Shown here: positions 56,140 to 64,000 of the stretch, piece after piece
How positions within the stretch are numbered: position 1 is the stretch's first letter
Layout of the letters: every line of letters starts with the position of its first letter
Source: Coccinella septempunctata
Taxonomy: Eukaryota > Arthropoda > Insecta > Coleoptera > Coccinellidae
DNA length: 64,000 nt
Direction of reading: 5' to 3'
Assembly: GCF_907165205.1 (NCBI RefSeq)
Contig: NC_058197.1
Coordinates: forward strand, 19,367,766-19,431,765
The notes under the pieces: model-generated
Told to the model about the DNA's origin: nothing
Databases searched by the model: none
The model's input: only the letters and a program-made list of their open reading frames with translations
Translations under genes and position numbers: made by a program

Positions 56140-57319
56140 TAGTGATGGGCAATAACGTTATTTTTCACTAACGGTTATCAACCGTTATGTTTTTTTTTTA
56201 ATAACGGTTGTTGATAACAGGTGAATACGTTATTTGCTCTGAAAACCGATAACATCTTCAAGGTTTGTCGATTAAAGGGTTTTCTCTACGAATTTAGGGT
56301 GTGAACGAGTCACGACTGAGTTGGAAATTTTTGATGATAATTTTTGTGGATGTTTACTTCTTTCATTCATCTTAATGTTACATTAATGTGAAAAAAATTT
56401 ACTTTTTTCTAAACCAGTGAAATACTTCGCAACTGATGAAAAATATTAGAGTATTCAATGTGATCCCCAATATTTAAATAATCATTTTTCATTTGTTTTT
56501 TTCATCTGGATACTCTTATTACCCATTCGTCCTATTCCAAGTTCGATTTATTAATTCTATATAGACAATAAAATAGTACGCTAATATCGGCTAATATCTG
56601 CGGTGAGTGCTCCTCCCGATATTTTATCCAATCTCATCACTTCGATGTGAACAACATAATGTACCAATAACAGCCTCCCATCCGCCCGCTAACGTAACAG
56701 AACCATCAACCGAGATCGAGAGTCGAGAATATGGCCAACGTTATCAGTTTGAAAAGTGTAAACTGTTAATAAACGCCAACAAACGATCTAACTAACCGCC
56801 AACAAGTCCAATGTCGCCGACTGTTATATGAGAAACGGTTTAACTAAACAATAACCGCCAGAAACAATCTCTCTGCTAAACTCTATCAATGGCATCAACG
56901 CCAACGTCGTCGACAGTTATATGATAAACGGTCTAACTAAACGCCATCAACGCTAACGTCGCCGACTGTTATATCAGAAACGGTCTAAATAAACGGCTTT
57001 TTCAACGCCAACGTCGCCGACAGTTATATGATAAACGGTCTAACTAAACGCCATCAACGCTAACGTCGCCGACTGTTATATCAGAAACGGTCTGAATAAA
57101 CGGCTTTTTCAACGCCAACGTCGACGACTGTTATATCAGAAGCGGTCTAAATAAACGGCTTCTTCAACGCCGACTGTTATTCATTCGATTTGAGACTTCA
57201 TGTTTCGCGCACACGTTACTGCGCAACCTGTTATTGTTCAGGACATATAACGGTTAGTTATTGCTTTTTTCGAATAACCGTTGTTAAATAACAGGTTAGA
57301 GAATAACGCCCCAACCCTA
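56140..57319. mobile_element. non-autonomous hAT-type DNA transposon, 1,180 bp
   Basis: The element starts TAGTGATGGGCAATAACG and ends GAATAACGCCCCAACCCTA, whose reverse complement TAGGGTTGGGGCGTTATTC gives imperfect hAT-like terminal inverted repeats. Both sides carry the identical 8-bp target duplication CAAAACCT (56132-56139 and 57320-57327). Subterminal AACCGTTA/TAACGGTT words occur at both ends. No transposase frame is present. The interior carries a 107-bp tandem repeat. Confidence 0.9.
56890..57180. repeat. 107-bp tandem repeat inside the hAT-type element
   Basis: ACGCCATCAACGCTAACGTC recurs at 56941 and 57048. Each unit is made of two similar halves with ACGTCGCCGAC.GTTATAT and AAACGGTCTAA, about 2.7 copies in all. 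Confidence 0.85.
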
Positions 57320-57414
57320 CAAAACCTAACCTAGGATTTCCACGACAAAATACGATCCCGGCAAATTGAAATTCAAATGCTAAACTCGGGGATCGTTCAT
57401 GAAACAGACTGAAA

Positions 57415-60400
57415 ATGTTCATATTCGAAAAGATAGACACGGTTCCTTTCTGGAAAAAGATCTACCAGACGGCTAGCGGGTACAGCCCCTCCGTTACCAG
57501 CGATATAGTCGAGGAAATACTGAAGGTGTCCAGTACGGAACTGAAAGGGGCCTATTCCATCTACAAGAGCTACACGGAGGAAGGTTTTCAAAAATGGGAG
57601 AAGGGTATAACGGAAGAAGACACAGATTTGATCGTGTTCATCAAACGACTGTGCAAAAGTCTGAATTTGGAACCTATGGTGGCTCTCCCGATCTTTTTCA
57701 ACTATTTAATGTTCGAGTACTATGGAAAGATCGACGACATCAAGAATCTTATACTGTACGAGCACAGCGTTCTCAGTTTACTCGAGAATATATGGCATTT
57801 TTACACCTCCGAAAGAATGTACTACGTTAAAACCTTAAAACACATATTCGAAAGCGCCTTGAACCGAAAGAGCCCTTTCAAAGACGAATACGTCAAGTTT
57901 ATCGGCACCCTGAACATAACAGAATTCAGAAAAACACTCATAACCCAACTGAAATCGTTGATAAACGAAATTACAGAAGAAAGCTTGGAAAACAGTTTCG
58001 ATAAAAGCATTTACGTCAATAGGAATAACAGAGAGCAACTTGAATTCATATTATTGATCATAATGACTATGGAATACAAGGAAATATCAGTTGCTGAATT
58101 CTCAGATTTATGTAACTGTTTTTTCTTACACAATTTCACAAGACAACCAGTATATTTCGACACAACCCTGTACGGAGATCCAGCAGATTTTAACGATGTG
58201 AAAACTGCTGAAATTGGAAGTTTCATCATCAGTATACACCAACTCTCAGATAAAATCAACGGATTGTCCAAAGACATCGAGATGTCCCTTAAAAACATAC
58301 AGAACCAAGGCAACCATAAGATAGTACTTTTATCCTGGGTTTTCGGTAAATTGAAAGCATTGAAGGAAGAAGACATGGAATCGGCGAACATCTACGAAAA
58401 TCTCCTGAGAATATTGATAGAAGGCCAGACTTTCATGTCCATCTACGAGTTTTTATCGACGAAACTCATGAGATCAGAAGTGAGATCCGCCAAACTGATC
58501 CAAGCAGCCTTTTTCAAGCTGTTGGACGAACTGTTGGTGGCGATGGAGAACAAAGAAAATCTGGTGAAAAACGAAGGTCTTATTTATTCCCTGTGTAGGT
58601 TGATGGAAGACCCAGACATAGCCGCGGAATGTACCACAGTCAAAGGTGGATTAGACATCGTAGTCATGGCCCAGTTCATCGATTTTCCATCCAGTTACAG
58701 ACCCCTAACCAGGCTGTGCAAGGTGATGGTGAAGCATAGGGATTTACAGGAGGTCGTGCTGGCCAAATTGAACCGTTTACATTTGGAACATAGAGAATCG
58801 TACAACGATCACAAACCGCTGAACTATTTCCAGTTTTTGTATTCCATGGTTAAGGAAATAGGTGTGAAAGGTGGAGGATTGAGTGATGAGTTTTTAAAAG
58901 ATATACTGATGGGATACGAACTGATCCACGAAATCGTGAAACATTACAAAGGTGACGTTAATGAGTGCGGTTTTCTGGACTGTCTGTCGGTGTTGGACAA
59001 ACTGGTGGACGTTTACAGTTCCCAACAAGCCTACACCGGGTTCATGAAGATTTACTTCAAGATACAGACGGCCATGGTGCTGCATCAAGGTTGCAAGGTG
59101 CAGGTACGGTTTCAAGGCTTCCGAACCACCAAACAGTTCCTACCCAAACTGCTGACCCAAGAACGTATACCGGAGGCCTTGATGCAACGTCACATCATCG
59201 ATTCGTCGCTGTTACCCATCTTACGTAAGGAAGAGTACGAGGAAGATCATTCCACCATCGAAACTTACCTCCGGCTCATACTGCATTGCGTTAGGGAGAA
59301 CCTGGACTTGGAGACAGTTCAGATTCCTGGTGTCGTCTACATGACCACCTTCATCTTTCCCTTCCACAAGAACTGGCAGTACGGTGACCCTCAGGAACAT
59401 GTGGAGATCTCGGTGTTGTGTCTGAGGATAATATTGGAGGTTTTGAACAGGAGGAAGGTGCAGGATGAGGACGTTTTGAAGCGGTTCGTGTTTTACTCCT
59501 TGCTCAAGTGTCCGCCGATGATGACGGTGTTTTTACAGTATTTAGTGCAGGAGAAGTTCCATTTACAAAGGGTCATGATGAACGAGGTGGATTGGATCAA
59601 CGGTAAAACGCTGGATAACATCACCTTGTCCAAACTCCACCTGAGCATCTTCCTACGGTTGTTGAGCGAGTGTAACTTGAAGCCCAGCGATCCGGTTTTG
59701 AGACCAAACATCCAGACTGTCACCAAATGCGCTGCCTCTTTCATAACCAACGCTTTCAGTTCCTCCCTGGCCAATTTGGCCTGTCGTCTGTTGGAAAAGT
59801 TAAGCAGGGATCCCGACATCCCTATCCTGGCAGTACTCGAGATGGATTACACCCAAATCCAGTGTCTGTTCCTGGAGAAGCTTAGGGACCCATTAGAAGA
59901 CGATATTTTCAAGATAACAGCGTTGGATTTCGTCAATACCTCGTTGTTGACTCAGAACGGTTTAACCGCCGCGTTTTTCAACGCAACAGACAGTTTGGAC
60001 GAGAAGAAGAGTGTGACCGGAGACTCAGTTTGCGATTTTATGATCGATTATTTGCAAAACATCCAGAAGAGTCCGGATTACTTAACGAATCCCGTCCAGA
60101 AGAGTATACTTAGGGTGTTTTCCACATTGTGGTCAACCGGGAGGGAGAACCTGGTCAAGGACATTTACAGCTTGAAGAGCTTTTGGCCTCTGTTAACGGA
60201 CCCCTTGTTCCATCCTAGAATCAAGGACCCGGAAGTCTACACCCACATAATGACGATAGCCACCATACACATAATGGAATTTCAGAAGAACGTCGATAAG
60301 AACCTCAAGCAGGTGTTGACGGATTTCTTCAAGAACGAAACGTTGATAAAGGAATGGATCGGTTACATCAAGTCTGTACTAAACACTTATATAGACGACG

Positions 60401-62400
60401 ATCAATACAAGGAAGCCTCGAAATTCATTTTAGCCTGGAAGAAACTGGTGATCTCCATCAAGACTTACATACCCGAAGTCATCACATCGGACTCTGTCAA
60501 ATGCAACCTGATCCACTCCTGTTTGAAGGGGATAATCTGGAATTTTTCTATAATGTTGAACAACGACATCTTAACAGATTTCTCGGACTTATTCCTGATC
60601 CTCATATTCACCTGGCCGGACAGCTACAAGTCGGAGATAGAGACCGTAGATCTATTGACGACAGTCCTACACACTTACGTCTCAAATTGCAAATTCCCAT
60701 CGTGTCACAACCGTGAAGTCTTCCTGACCATCGCCCATAAGACCATCAAGGATTGCTGCGAACTGTTGCAGAGCAACCCTAGCCTACTGAACAACCTCTT
60801 GAAATCCATCGGGTTGATGTTGGATTCCGAATACAACAACTTATGTTCCAACCACGAAGATTTAACATCTAAGATCAGATCGATCATGTGTTGGGTGTTG
60901 GTGGCTCGCGTTGGGGACTCGGTTTTGTGTCTGAAAACCGTCAAACCCTTCTCGACGTTCTTCAAGTACCACCAGTACCTCACCAAGATGCTGGATTCCA
61001 TCCGTCTGTTACTCAACGACGTCCACACGTTACCCATGGTCAAGATGCTGCTGAAGACCCTGATCCACTACGCGGAATCGGACATAGCCATGGATTTCCT
61101 GACGGAAAACTACACCGTCATCTACGACATCATCGAAAACGGAAAATCCATATTTCCCAACTCCAGCAAGGAAGAGCTACCGGTGAACCTCAAAGAGTTG
61201 TGGATCCTGTACGCGATGGTCATAAAACTGAACCACATCCTGCTGAACAAGTTCGGGGAGAAGGTGACGGAGTCGAACTTCACCTTTTTGAGCGTTTACG
61301 ACCGGGTGATCTCGCAGATGATATGCCTGCCCGAGTATACGGTGGATAACAGGGCCCTGGACCTATCCTGCGAGACTCTGCTCTTCGTCGATAAAATGCT
61401 GGACTGGGCCGAGGTTTGGTCCATCAAGAGCATGGGTTCGTTCACTCTGATCGTCACGTCGATCAAGAGGGTCCTGAACTGTTGCATCTCCTCAGTTTTA
61501 CGACCGGAAAACATCCATTTCTACAAGATAAACAAGCTGGGGAAATTAAACTTCGTTTACGAATCCGCCAATCATTTAATAGCCAAGGTGGTGAACAGGC
61601 TGTTGGAACTGTCCTGTCTGGCCTTCCGTTGCCTCATCAAGTGCAACCCTTCCATGGACCAATTATTCTCGGTGGAAAAACCAAAATGCGCCACCTATTT
61701 ATTGGTGGAATACGATTTTACCATACCCAAATTCGACGTTCCTATCGGTGAAGATCTGACCTACGGAAGACTGCTGTGCATGATCTATTTCCTGTGCAAG
61801 ACCCTAAACAAGGAGTTCTCCAAGACCCCCACAGCAGACTCCCCCAGCGTCCGATCCAAGGAGATCTTCAACACCGAGATAACGAAGGAGAAGAGCCTGG
61901 GGGAGATCTTCGGTAAGTTCACACTGTTCGATGAGGATTACATAGGTTTCATCGAGTATCCGAGGAGTTCCAATCACATCCTTCAACCGGTCAAACTTAG
62001 CGCTTTCTTGCACTACGGTGAACAGGTGAATTCTGAACCGTGGATCAAAGACATCTCCAAGGAAAAGGTACAGACGACTCTAGAGTATTTGATGTCTTTC
62101 CTAGCCGTTCAGGTGTTCTATCACATCTACACCTTGCAAAAACCTCAACTGCACTATTTCAAAAGAGAATTGTACTCGGAACTACAATTTTTCAATGAGT
62201 ACGCGAAAAAATTGGCCACCGAAGAATACAACAAACAATCGTCCAAACGAAGGTCGGAACCTCAAAACACGGATGTCATCAATAGATTACTGATAGAATT
62301 ATTGGATAATAATAAACTTAAAGATGTGGAAAAAGCGAGCGATAAATTTTTCCTACTGGGTATTTCCAAGTGGTTCATGAACATTTGTCAGTTATCTTAA
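57415..62400 (+). CDS. Nup188: nucleoporin NUP188
   Basis: A single uninterrupted frame of 1661 residues (human NUP188: 1749). NUP188 is an all-helical inner-ring scaffold nucleoporin that binds NUP93 at the nuclear envelope. It is assigned from several segments in the right order: the early RMYYVKTLKHIFESALN block, SFWPLLTDPLFHPRIKDPEV (compare FWENLTSPLF in vertebrates) followed by an MTIATIHIMEF helix, VEYDFTIPKFDVPIGEDLTY near residue 1427 (vertebrate FTTPTFDSEVAPSFGTLL), and the C-terminal KRELYSELQFFNEY. Overall similarity is modest, as expected for this fast-evolving scaffold. ATG 57415 is the first in-frame start and is 95 bp after the hAT-type element. No introns are seen over 5 kb. 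AATAAA is at 62469-62474. Confidence 0.85.
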   Translation: MFIFEKIDTVPFWKKIYQTASGYSPSVTSDIVEEILKVSSTELKGAYSIYKSYTEEGFQKWEKGITEEDTDLIVFIKRLCKSLNLEPMVALPIFFNYLMFEYYGKIDDIKNLILYEHSVLSLLENIWHFYTSERMYYVKTLKHIFESALNRKSPFKDEYVKFIGTLNITEFRKTLITQLKSLINEITEESLENSFDKSIYVNRNNREQLEFILLIIMTMEYKEISVAEFSDLCNCFFLHNFTRQPVYFDTTLYGDPADFNDVKTAEIGSFIISIHQLSDKINGLSKDIEMSLKNIQNQGNHKIVLLSWVFGKLKALKEEDMESANIYENLLRILIEGQTFMSIYEFLSTKLMRSEVRSAKLIQAAFFKLLDELLVAMENKENLVKNEGLIYSLCRLMEDPDIAAECTTVKGGLDIVVMAQFIDFPSSYRPLTRLCKVMVKHRDLQEVVLAKLNRLHLEHRESYNDHKPLNYFQFLYSMVKEIGVKGGGLSDEFLKDILMGYELIHEIVKHYKGDVNECGFLDCLSVLDKLVDVYSSQQAYTGFMKIYFKIQTAMVLHQGCKVQVRFQGFRTTKQFLPKLLTQERIPEALMQRHIIDSSLLPILRKEEYEEDHSTIETYLRLILHCVRENLDLETVQIPGVVYMTTFIFPFHKNWQYGDPQEHVEISVLCLRIILEVLNRRKVQDEDVLKRFVFYSLLKCPPMMTVFLQYLVQEKFHLQRVMMNEVDWINGKTLDNITLSKLHLSIFLRLLSECNLKPSDPVLRPNIQTVTKCAASFITNAFSSSLANLACRLLEKLSRDPDIPILAVLEMDYTQIQCLFLEKLRDPLEDDIFKITALDFVNTSLLTQNGLTAAFFNATDSLDEKKSVTGDSVCDFMIDYLQNIQKSPDYLTNPVQKSILRVFSTLWSTGRENLVKDIYSLKSFWPLLTDPLFHPRIKDPEVYTHIMTIATIHIMEFQKNVDKNLKQVLTDFFKNETLIKEWIGYIKSVLNTYIDDDQYKEASKFILAWKKLVISIKTYIPEVITSDSVKCNLIHSCLKGIIWNFSIMLNNDILTDFSDLFLILIFTWPDSYKSEIETVDLLTTVLHTYVSNCKFPSCHNREVFLTIAHKTIKDCCELLQSNPSLLNNLLKSIGLMLDSEYNNLCSNHEDLTSKIRSIMCWVLVARVGDSVLCLKTVKPFSTFFKYHQYLTKMLDSIRLLLNDVHTLPMVKMLLKTLIHYAESDIAMDFLTENYTVIYDIIENGKSIFPNSSKEELPVNLKELWILYAMVIKLNHILLNKFGEKVTESNFTFLSVYDRVISQMICLPEYTVDNRALDLSCETLLFVDKMLDWAEVWSIKSMGSFTLIVTSIKRVLNCCISSVLRPENIHFYKINKLGKLNFVYESANHLIAKVVNRLLELSCLAFRCLIKCNPSMDQLFSVEKPKCATYLLVEYDFTIPKFDVPIGEDLTYGRLLCMIYFLCKTLNKEFSKTPTADSPSVRSKEIFNTEITKEKSLGEIFGKFTLFDEDYIGFIEYPRSSNHILQPVKLSAFLHYGEQVNSEPWIKDISKEKVQTTLEYLMSFLAVQVFYHIYTLQKPQLHYFKRELYSELQFFNEYAKKLATEEYNKQSSKRRSEPQNTDVINRLLIELLDNNKLKDVEKASDKFFLLGISKWFMNICQLS

Positions 62401-62419
62401 AAAACCTGTATAATAAGCT

Positions 62420-62474
62420 TTTATTGTTAATGTAAAATTGAATATTTTTCTAAAAACGACTGTTTTAAAATAAA
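62420..62474. terminator. crossed poly(A) signals of NUP188 and HSCB
   Basis: AATAAA on the plus strand at 62469-62474 (NUP188) lies beyond the minus-strand AATAAA at 62425-62420 (HSCB), so the two 3' UTRs overlap by roughly 70-100 bp. Confidence 0.7.
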
Positions 62475-62505
62475 ATAACGTCAAAAACAAGTTTTTAATG
62501 TAGAA

Positions 62506-63335
62506 TCACTCTACAATACCCCTTTCGCGCATTAAATTGTTTATGTGGGCAGATATACTATTATAATATCTCAACTTTATGATACAATGCTTAACTTTAC
62601 TCAAATTTTTCTCTTTGAAATATTTACTAATCTCTAACTCTAATTTCTCAGTAGTTTTTTTATTGGAACTATTGAGCTCTTTCAATTTTTCTGCATCAGA
62701 CGCATTCTCGACCTAAAAACGATTCTATAACTGACTAGACAATCAATAAAACGATTTAAATACCTCTTCGTTTAATTCCATTATTTCCATCAGGAATTCA
62801 GGATCGTCTATTCTCTCATCTTCGCTGATTTTTTCCCCTTTCAAACACAGCAAATGAACGGCTCTCTTCAGAGGTGATTGTAAAACGTTATAAGCATTGT
62901 TGACCAACGAGGAAAAATCTGCGGAAATGTTTTTCTCTTCGACACTTCTACAATATAAAACCGTGTTGCCATCTTATCGGTCAGAGGTTTCAATTTTCCT
63001 CACCTATTGCTGAATTTGTCTGGATGTAGAAGACTTTGCATATGCCTATATTTGTCTCTCAATATGTCCAAGTCGATATCAAAATCTTCATTGTGCTGCA
63101 GTAACTTGAAGTAATTATGTTCGTCATCTGGACTCTGTATGATTTTACATTGCTGGCAAAATAATTCGTGTAAGTTTTGCCTTTCTATTCCGCATTTCCA
63201 ACATTTGATGGGCTTTGTATGTTGTAATCGGTGAAGCACCCCTTGGCCATATACAGAAAGAACATTAATGTTAGGTGGTTTAGGGAAGCTACCCATTATT
63301 TTTGGGAATAGGAACGATTTCATTAGGTTGATCAT
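62506..63335 (-). CDS. Hsc20: HSCB/Hsc20 mitochondrial iron-sulfur co-chaperone
   Basis: Exons in transcription order: 63335-63004, 62947-62764 and 62712-62506, giving 240 residues (human HSCB 235). HSCB is the J-protein that delivers the ISCU-bound Fe-S cluster to the mitochondrial HSPA9 chaperone. A basic N-terminus (MINLMKSFLFPKIMG) suits mitochondrial import. A four-Cys zinc site follows, C45/C48 and C60/C63 (CWKCGIERQNLHELFCQQC), typical of metazoan HSCB. The J-domain carries HPD at residues 104-106 (LLHPDKF), and the C-terminal helical HSCB domain contains NAYNVLQSPLKRAVHLLCL and ends MRERGIVE. Introns are 56 and 51 bp. The gene is convergent with NUP188. Confidence 0.95.
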
Positions 63336-63416
63336 TTTCCCTTTAAATTAAAAATCATCAATTATGTTATGAAAACATTCAAATTTCACTACTTAACCTT
63401 ACATGTCAAAAAAAAA

Positions 63417-63483
63417 TCACAGATTACAGAGTTTCTCTCAGAGATATAGAAGAAGATATCTCTGGTTTCTCTGTAATCTGTGA
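63417..63483. repeat. 67-bp hairpin
   Basis: TCACAGATTACAGAG pairs with CTCTGTAATCTGTGA, with an inner AGAGATAT/ATATCTCT pairing. Confidence 0.9.
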
Positions 63484-63501
63484 AAAAACATTGAACTCTA
63501 A

Positions 63502-63651
63502 GGGTGTGTTCATAAACTTACTCTGAGAGTAGAGTATGAGTATGGTTATGCTCAAAGAGCATACTCTGAGGAACTAAAAGTACGTTTGTGAACGCTTCGG
63601 GTAATCAGAGCTTACTCAGAGCTTGCTCTGAGTAAGTTTGTGAACGCAACC
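63502..63651. mobile_element. 150-bp MITE (PIF/Harbinger-like)
   Basis: The left end GGGTGTGTTCATAAACTTAC and the right end (reverse complement GGTTGCGTTCACAAACTTAC) form inverted repeats of about 26 bp. They are flanked by TAA (63499-63501) and TAT (63652-63654), a TWA-type 3-bp target. The flanks together rebuild the palindrome TTGAACTC-TAT-GGAGTTCAA, so the element sits in the centre of a copy of the window's recurring palindrome. Confidence 0.65.
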
Positions 63652-63800
63652 TATGGAGTTCAATGGAAAAAAATTATCGAGTTCTATGGTCTATGTTGAC
63701 AACTGTGACATTTCTAACCTAACCTGTCATAAAAATCGTTATCGAAGAAACATTCCAATCGATATCAATTTTTAATCGAATTACACAAAAATCACACGAA

Positions 63801-64000
63801 ATGGCAAAACAGGGCACCTTATCGTCTTTCTTCAAAGGATTATATTACGACGAATTTAAATGGTAAGAAGTTAACAGTTTCAGAATTCACGTATCGTACT
63901 AACCTCGGTATTTCCAGGTCAGTAGTAAAGAGCATTGGTGTTTTCGCACTCGGTGTTAGAATAGCACAGGAATGCATTGGAATGGAACTCCTTCCCGCCC
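63801..64000 (+). CDS. small single-pass membrane protein, possibly TOM6-like (3' end outside the window)
   Basis: Exon 63801-63862 joins exon 63918 onward across a 55-bp intron, giving MAKQGTLSSFFKGLYYDEFK, then W, then SVVKSIGVFALGVRIAQECI and GMELLPA to the window end. A short hydrophilic N-terminus is followed by one hydrophobic helix with a FALGVRIA core and a Met/Leu/Pro end. This pattern resembles TOM6 (LFAAGVWLARN followed by LMAP), a small subunit of the mitochondrial outer-membrane translocase. The similarity is weak, and another small mitochondrial membrane protein is possible. Confidence 0.4.

Larger units (their letters stand above)
45840..57414. other. 11.6-kb gene-poor region
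   Basis: No frame here resembles a known protein. The contents I can support are the foldback elements at 45927 and 46081, a palindrome at 47711, an inferred ABCD first exon at 51273 and above with a GC-rich promoter (51300-51680), a second CCAAT/CRE-containing promoter-like patch at 54270-54430, short TTAGG-like repeats at 54846-54885, a TATATATGTATATA microsatellite near 55190, and a hAT-type element at 56140-57319. CTATG/CATAG words are frequent throughout. Confidence 0.5.
63336..63800. other. divergent intergenic region with foldback elements
   Basis: 465 bp between HSCB and the next gene. It holds a 67-bp hairpin, a 150-bp MITE, and 150 bp of probable promoter for the right-hand gene, with AACCTAACCT and CTGTCA words. 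Confidence 0.6.

Noticed and set aside
1..64000. CRISPR arrays, prokaryotic defence systems, rRNA or tRNA genes
   Set aside because: No direct-repeat/spacer arrays, no operons and no cloverleaf-like sequence were seen by eye; the window is eukaryotic. A tRNAscan run would be needed to exclude a diverged tRNA.

Overview
The window is animal nuclear DNA, almost certainly from an insect. It has spliced genes with short GT-AG introns (often 50-110 bp), AATAAA poly(A) signals, A/T-rich intergenic DNA, and insect-type orthologues (a single Lnk/SH2B, flapwing-type PP1-beta, Patr-1, a long Q-rich PTIP). A beetle is my guess, but the sequence does not settle the order. Nothing looks bacterial, viral or organellar.

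Layout. 1-317: last two exons of an unrecognised gene (+). 648-1161: SmD3 (+), convergent with COQ5 (1300-2394, -). 2395-5340: no gene found; the upper part is probably the Pur-alpha 3' UTR. 5399-7886: Pur-alpha (-). 9695-12315: Q-rich C2H2 zinc-finger protein (+). 13366-14667: mitochondrial PheRS (+, intronless). 15229-16906: PP1-beta/flw (+). 18226-19005: SNAP29 (-), divergent from PTIP (19612-28507, +). 29181-32086: Lnk/SH2B adaptor (+). 32815-36545: Patr-1/PATL1 (+). 36546-41333: repeat-rich noncoding DNA with a duplicated, promoter-like spliced unit. 41334-45707: peroxisomal ABCD transporter (-), probably with a 5' UTR exon at 45708-45839 and a distant first exon near 51.3 kb. 45840-57414: 11.6 kb without a coding gene, rich in foldback elements. 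57415-62400: NUP188 (+, intronless), convergent with HSCB (62506-63335, -). 63801-64000: start of a small membrane protein (+), cut by the window edge.

The genes are unrelated housekeeping and signalling genes, not a pathway cluster: snRNP assembly, ubiquinone synthesis, Fe-S cluster assembly, mitochondrial translation, membrane fusion, chromatin/DNA-damage scaffolding, insulin/JAK signalling, mRNA decay, very-long-chain fatty acid transport and nuclear pores. For the spliced coding genes, exon junctions were chosen so that phase is kept from start to stop. Summed exon lengths are multiples of three for COQ5, Pur-alpha, the zinc-finger gene, flw, SNAP29, PTIP, Lnk, Patr-1, ABCD and HSCB.

The most unusual content is non-genic or isoform-level: an alternative last exon of PTIP with its own stop and poly(A) signal; a 173-bp tandem repeat in the next PTIP intron whose last partial copy runs into the splice acceptor; a hAT-type element with a perfect 8-bp target duplication ending 95 bp before the NUP188 start; a 765-bp foldback element; near-perfect intronic hairpins in Patr-1; a recurring GAACTCTATGGG palindrome used as an insertion site by a small MITE; and a tandemly duplicated NRF-1-like promoter/exon unit.
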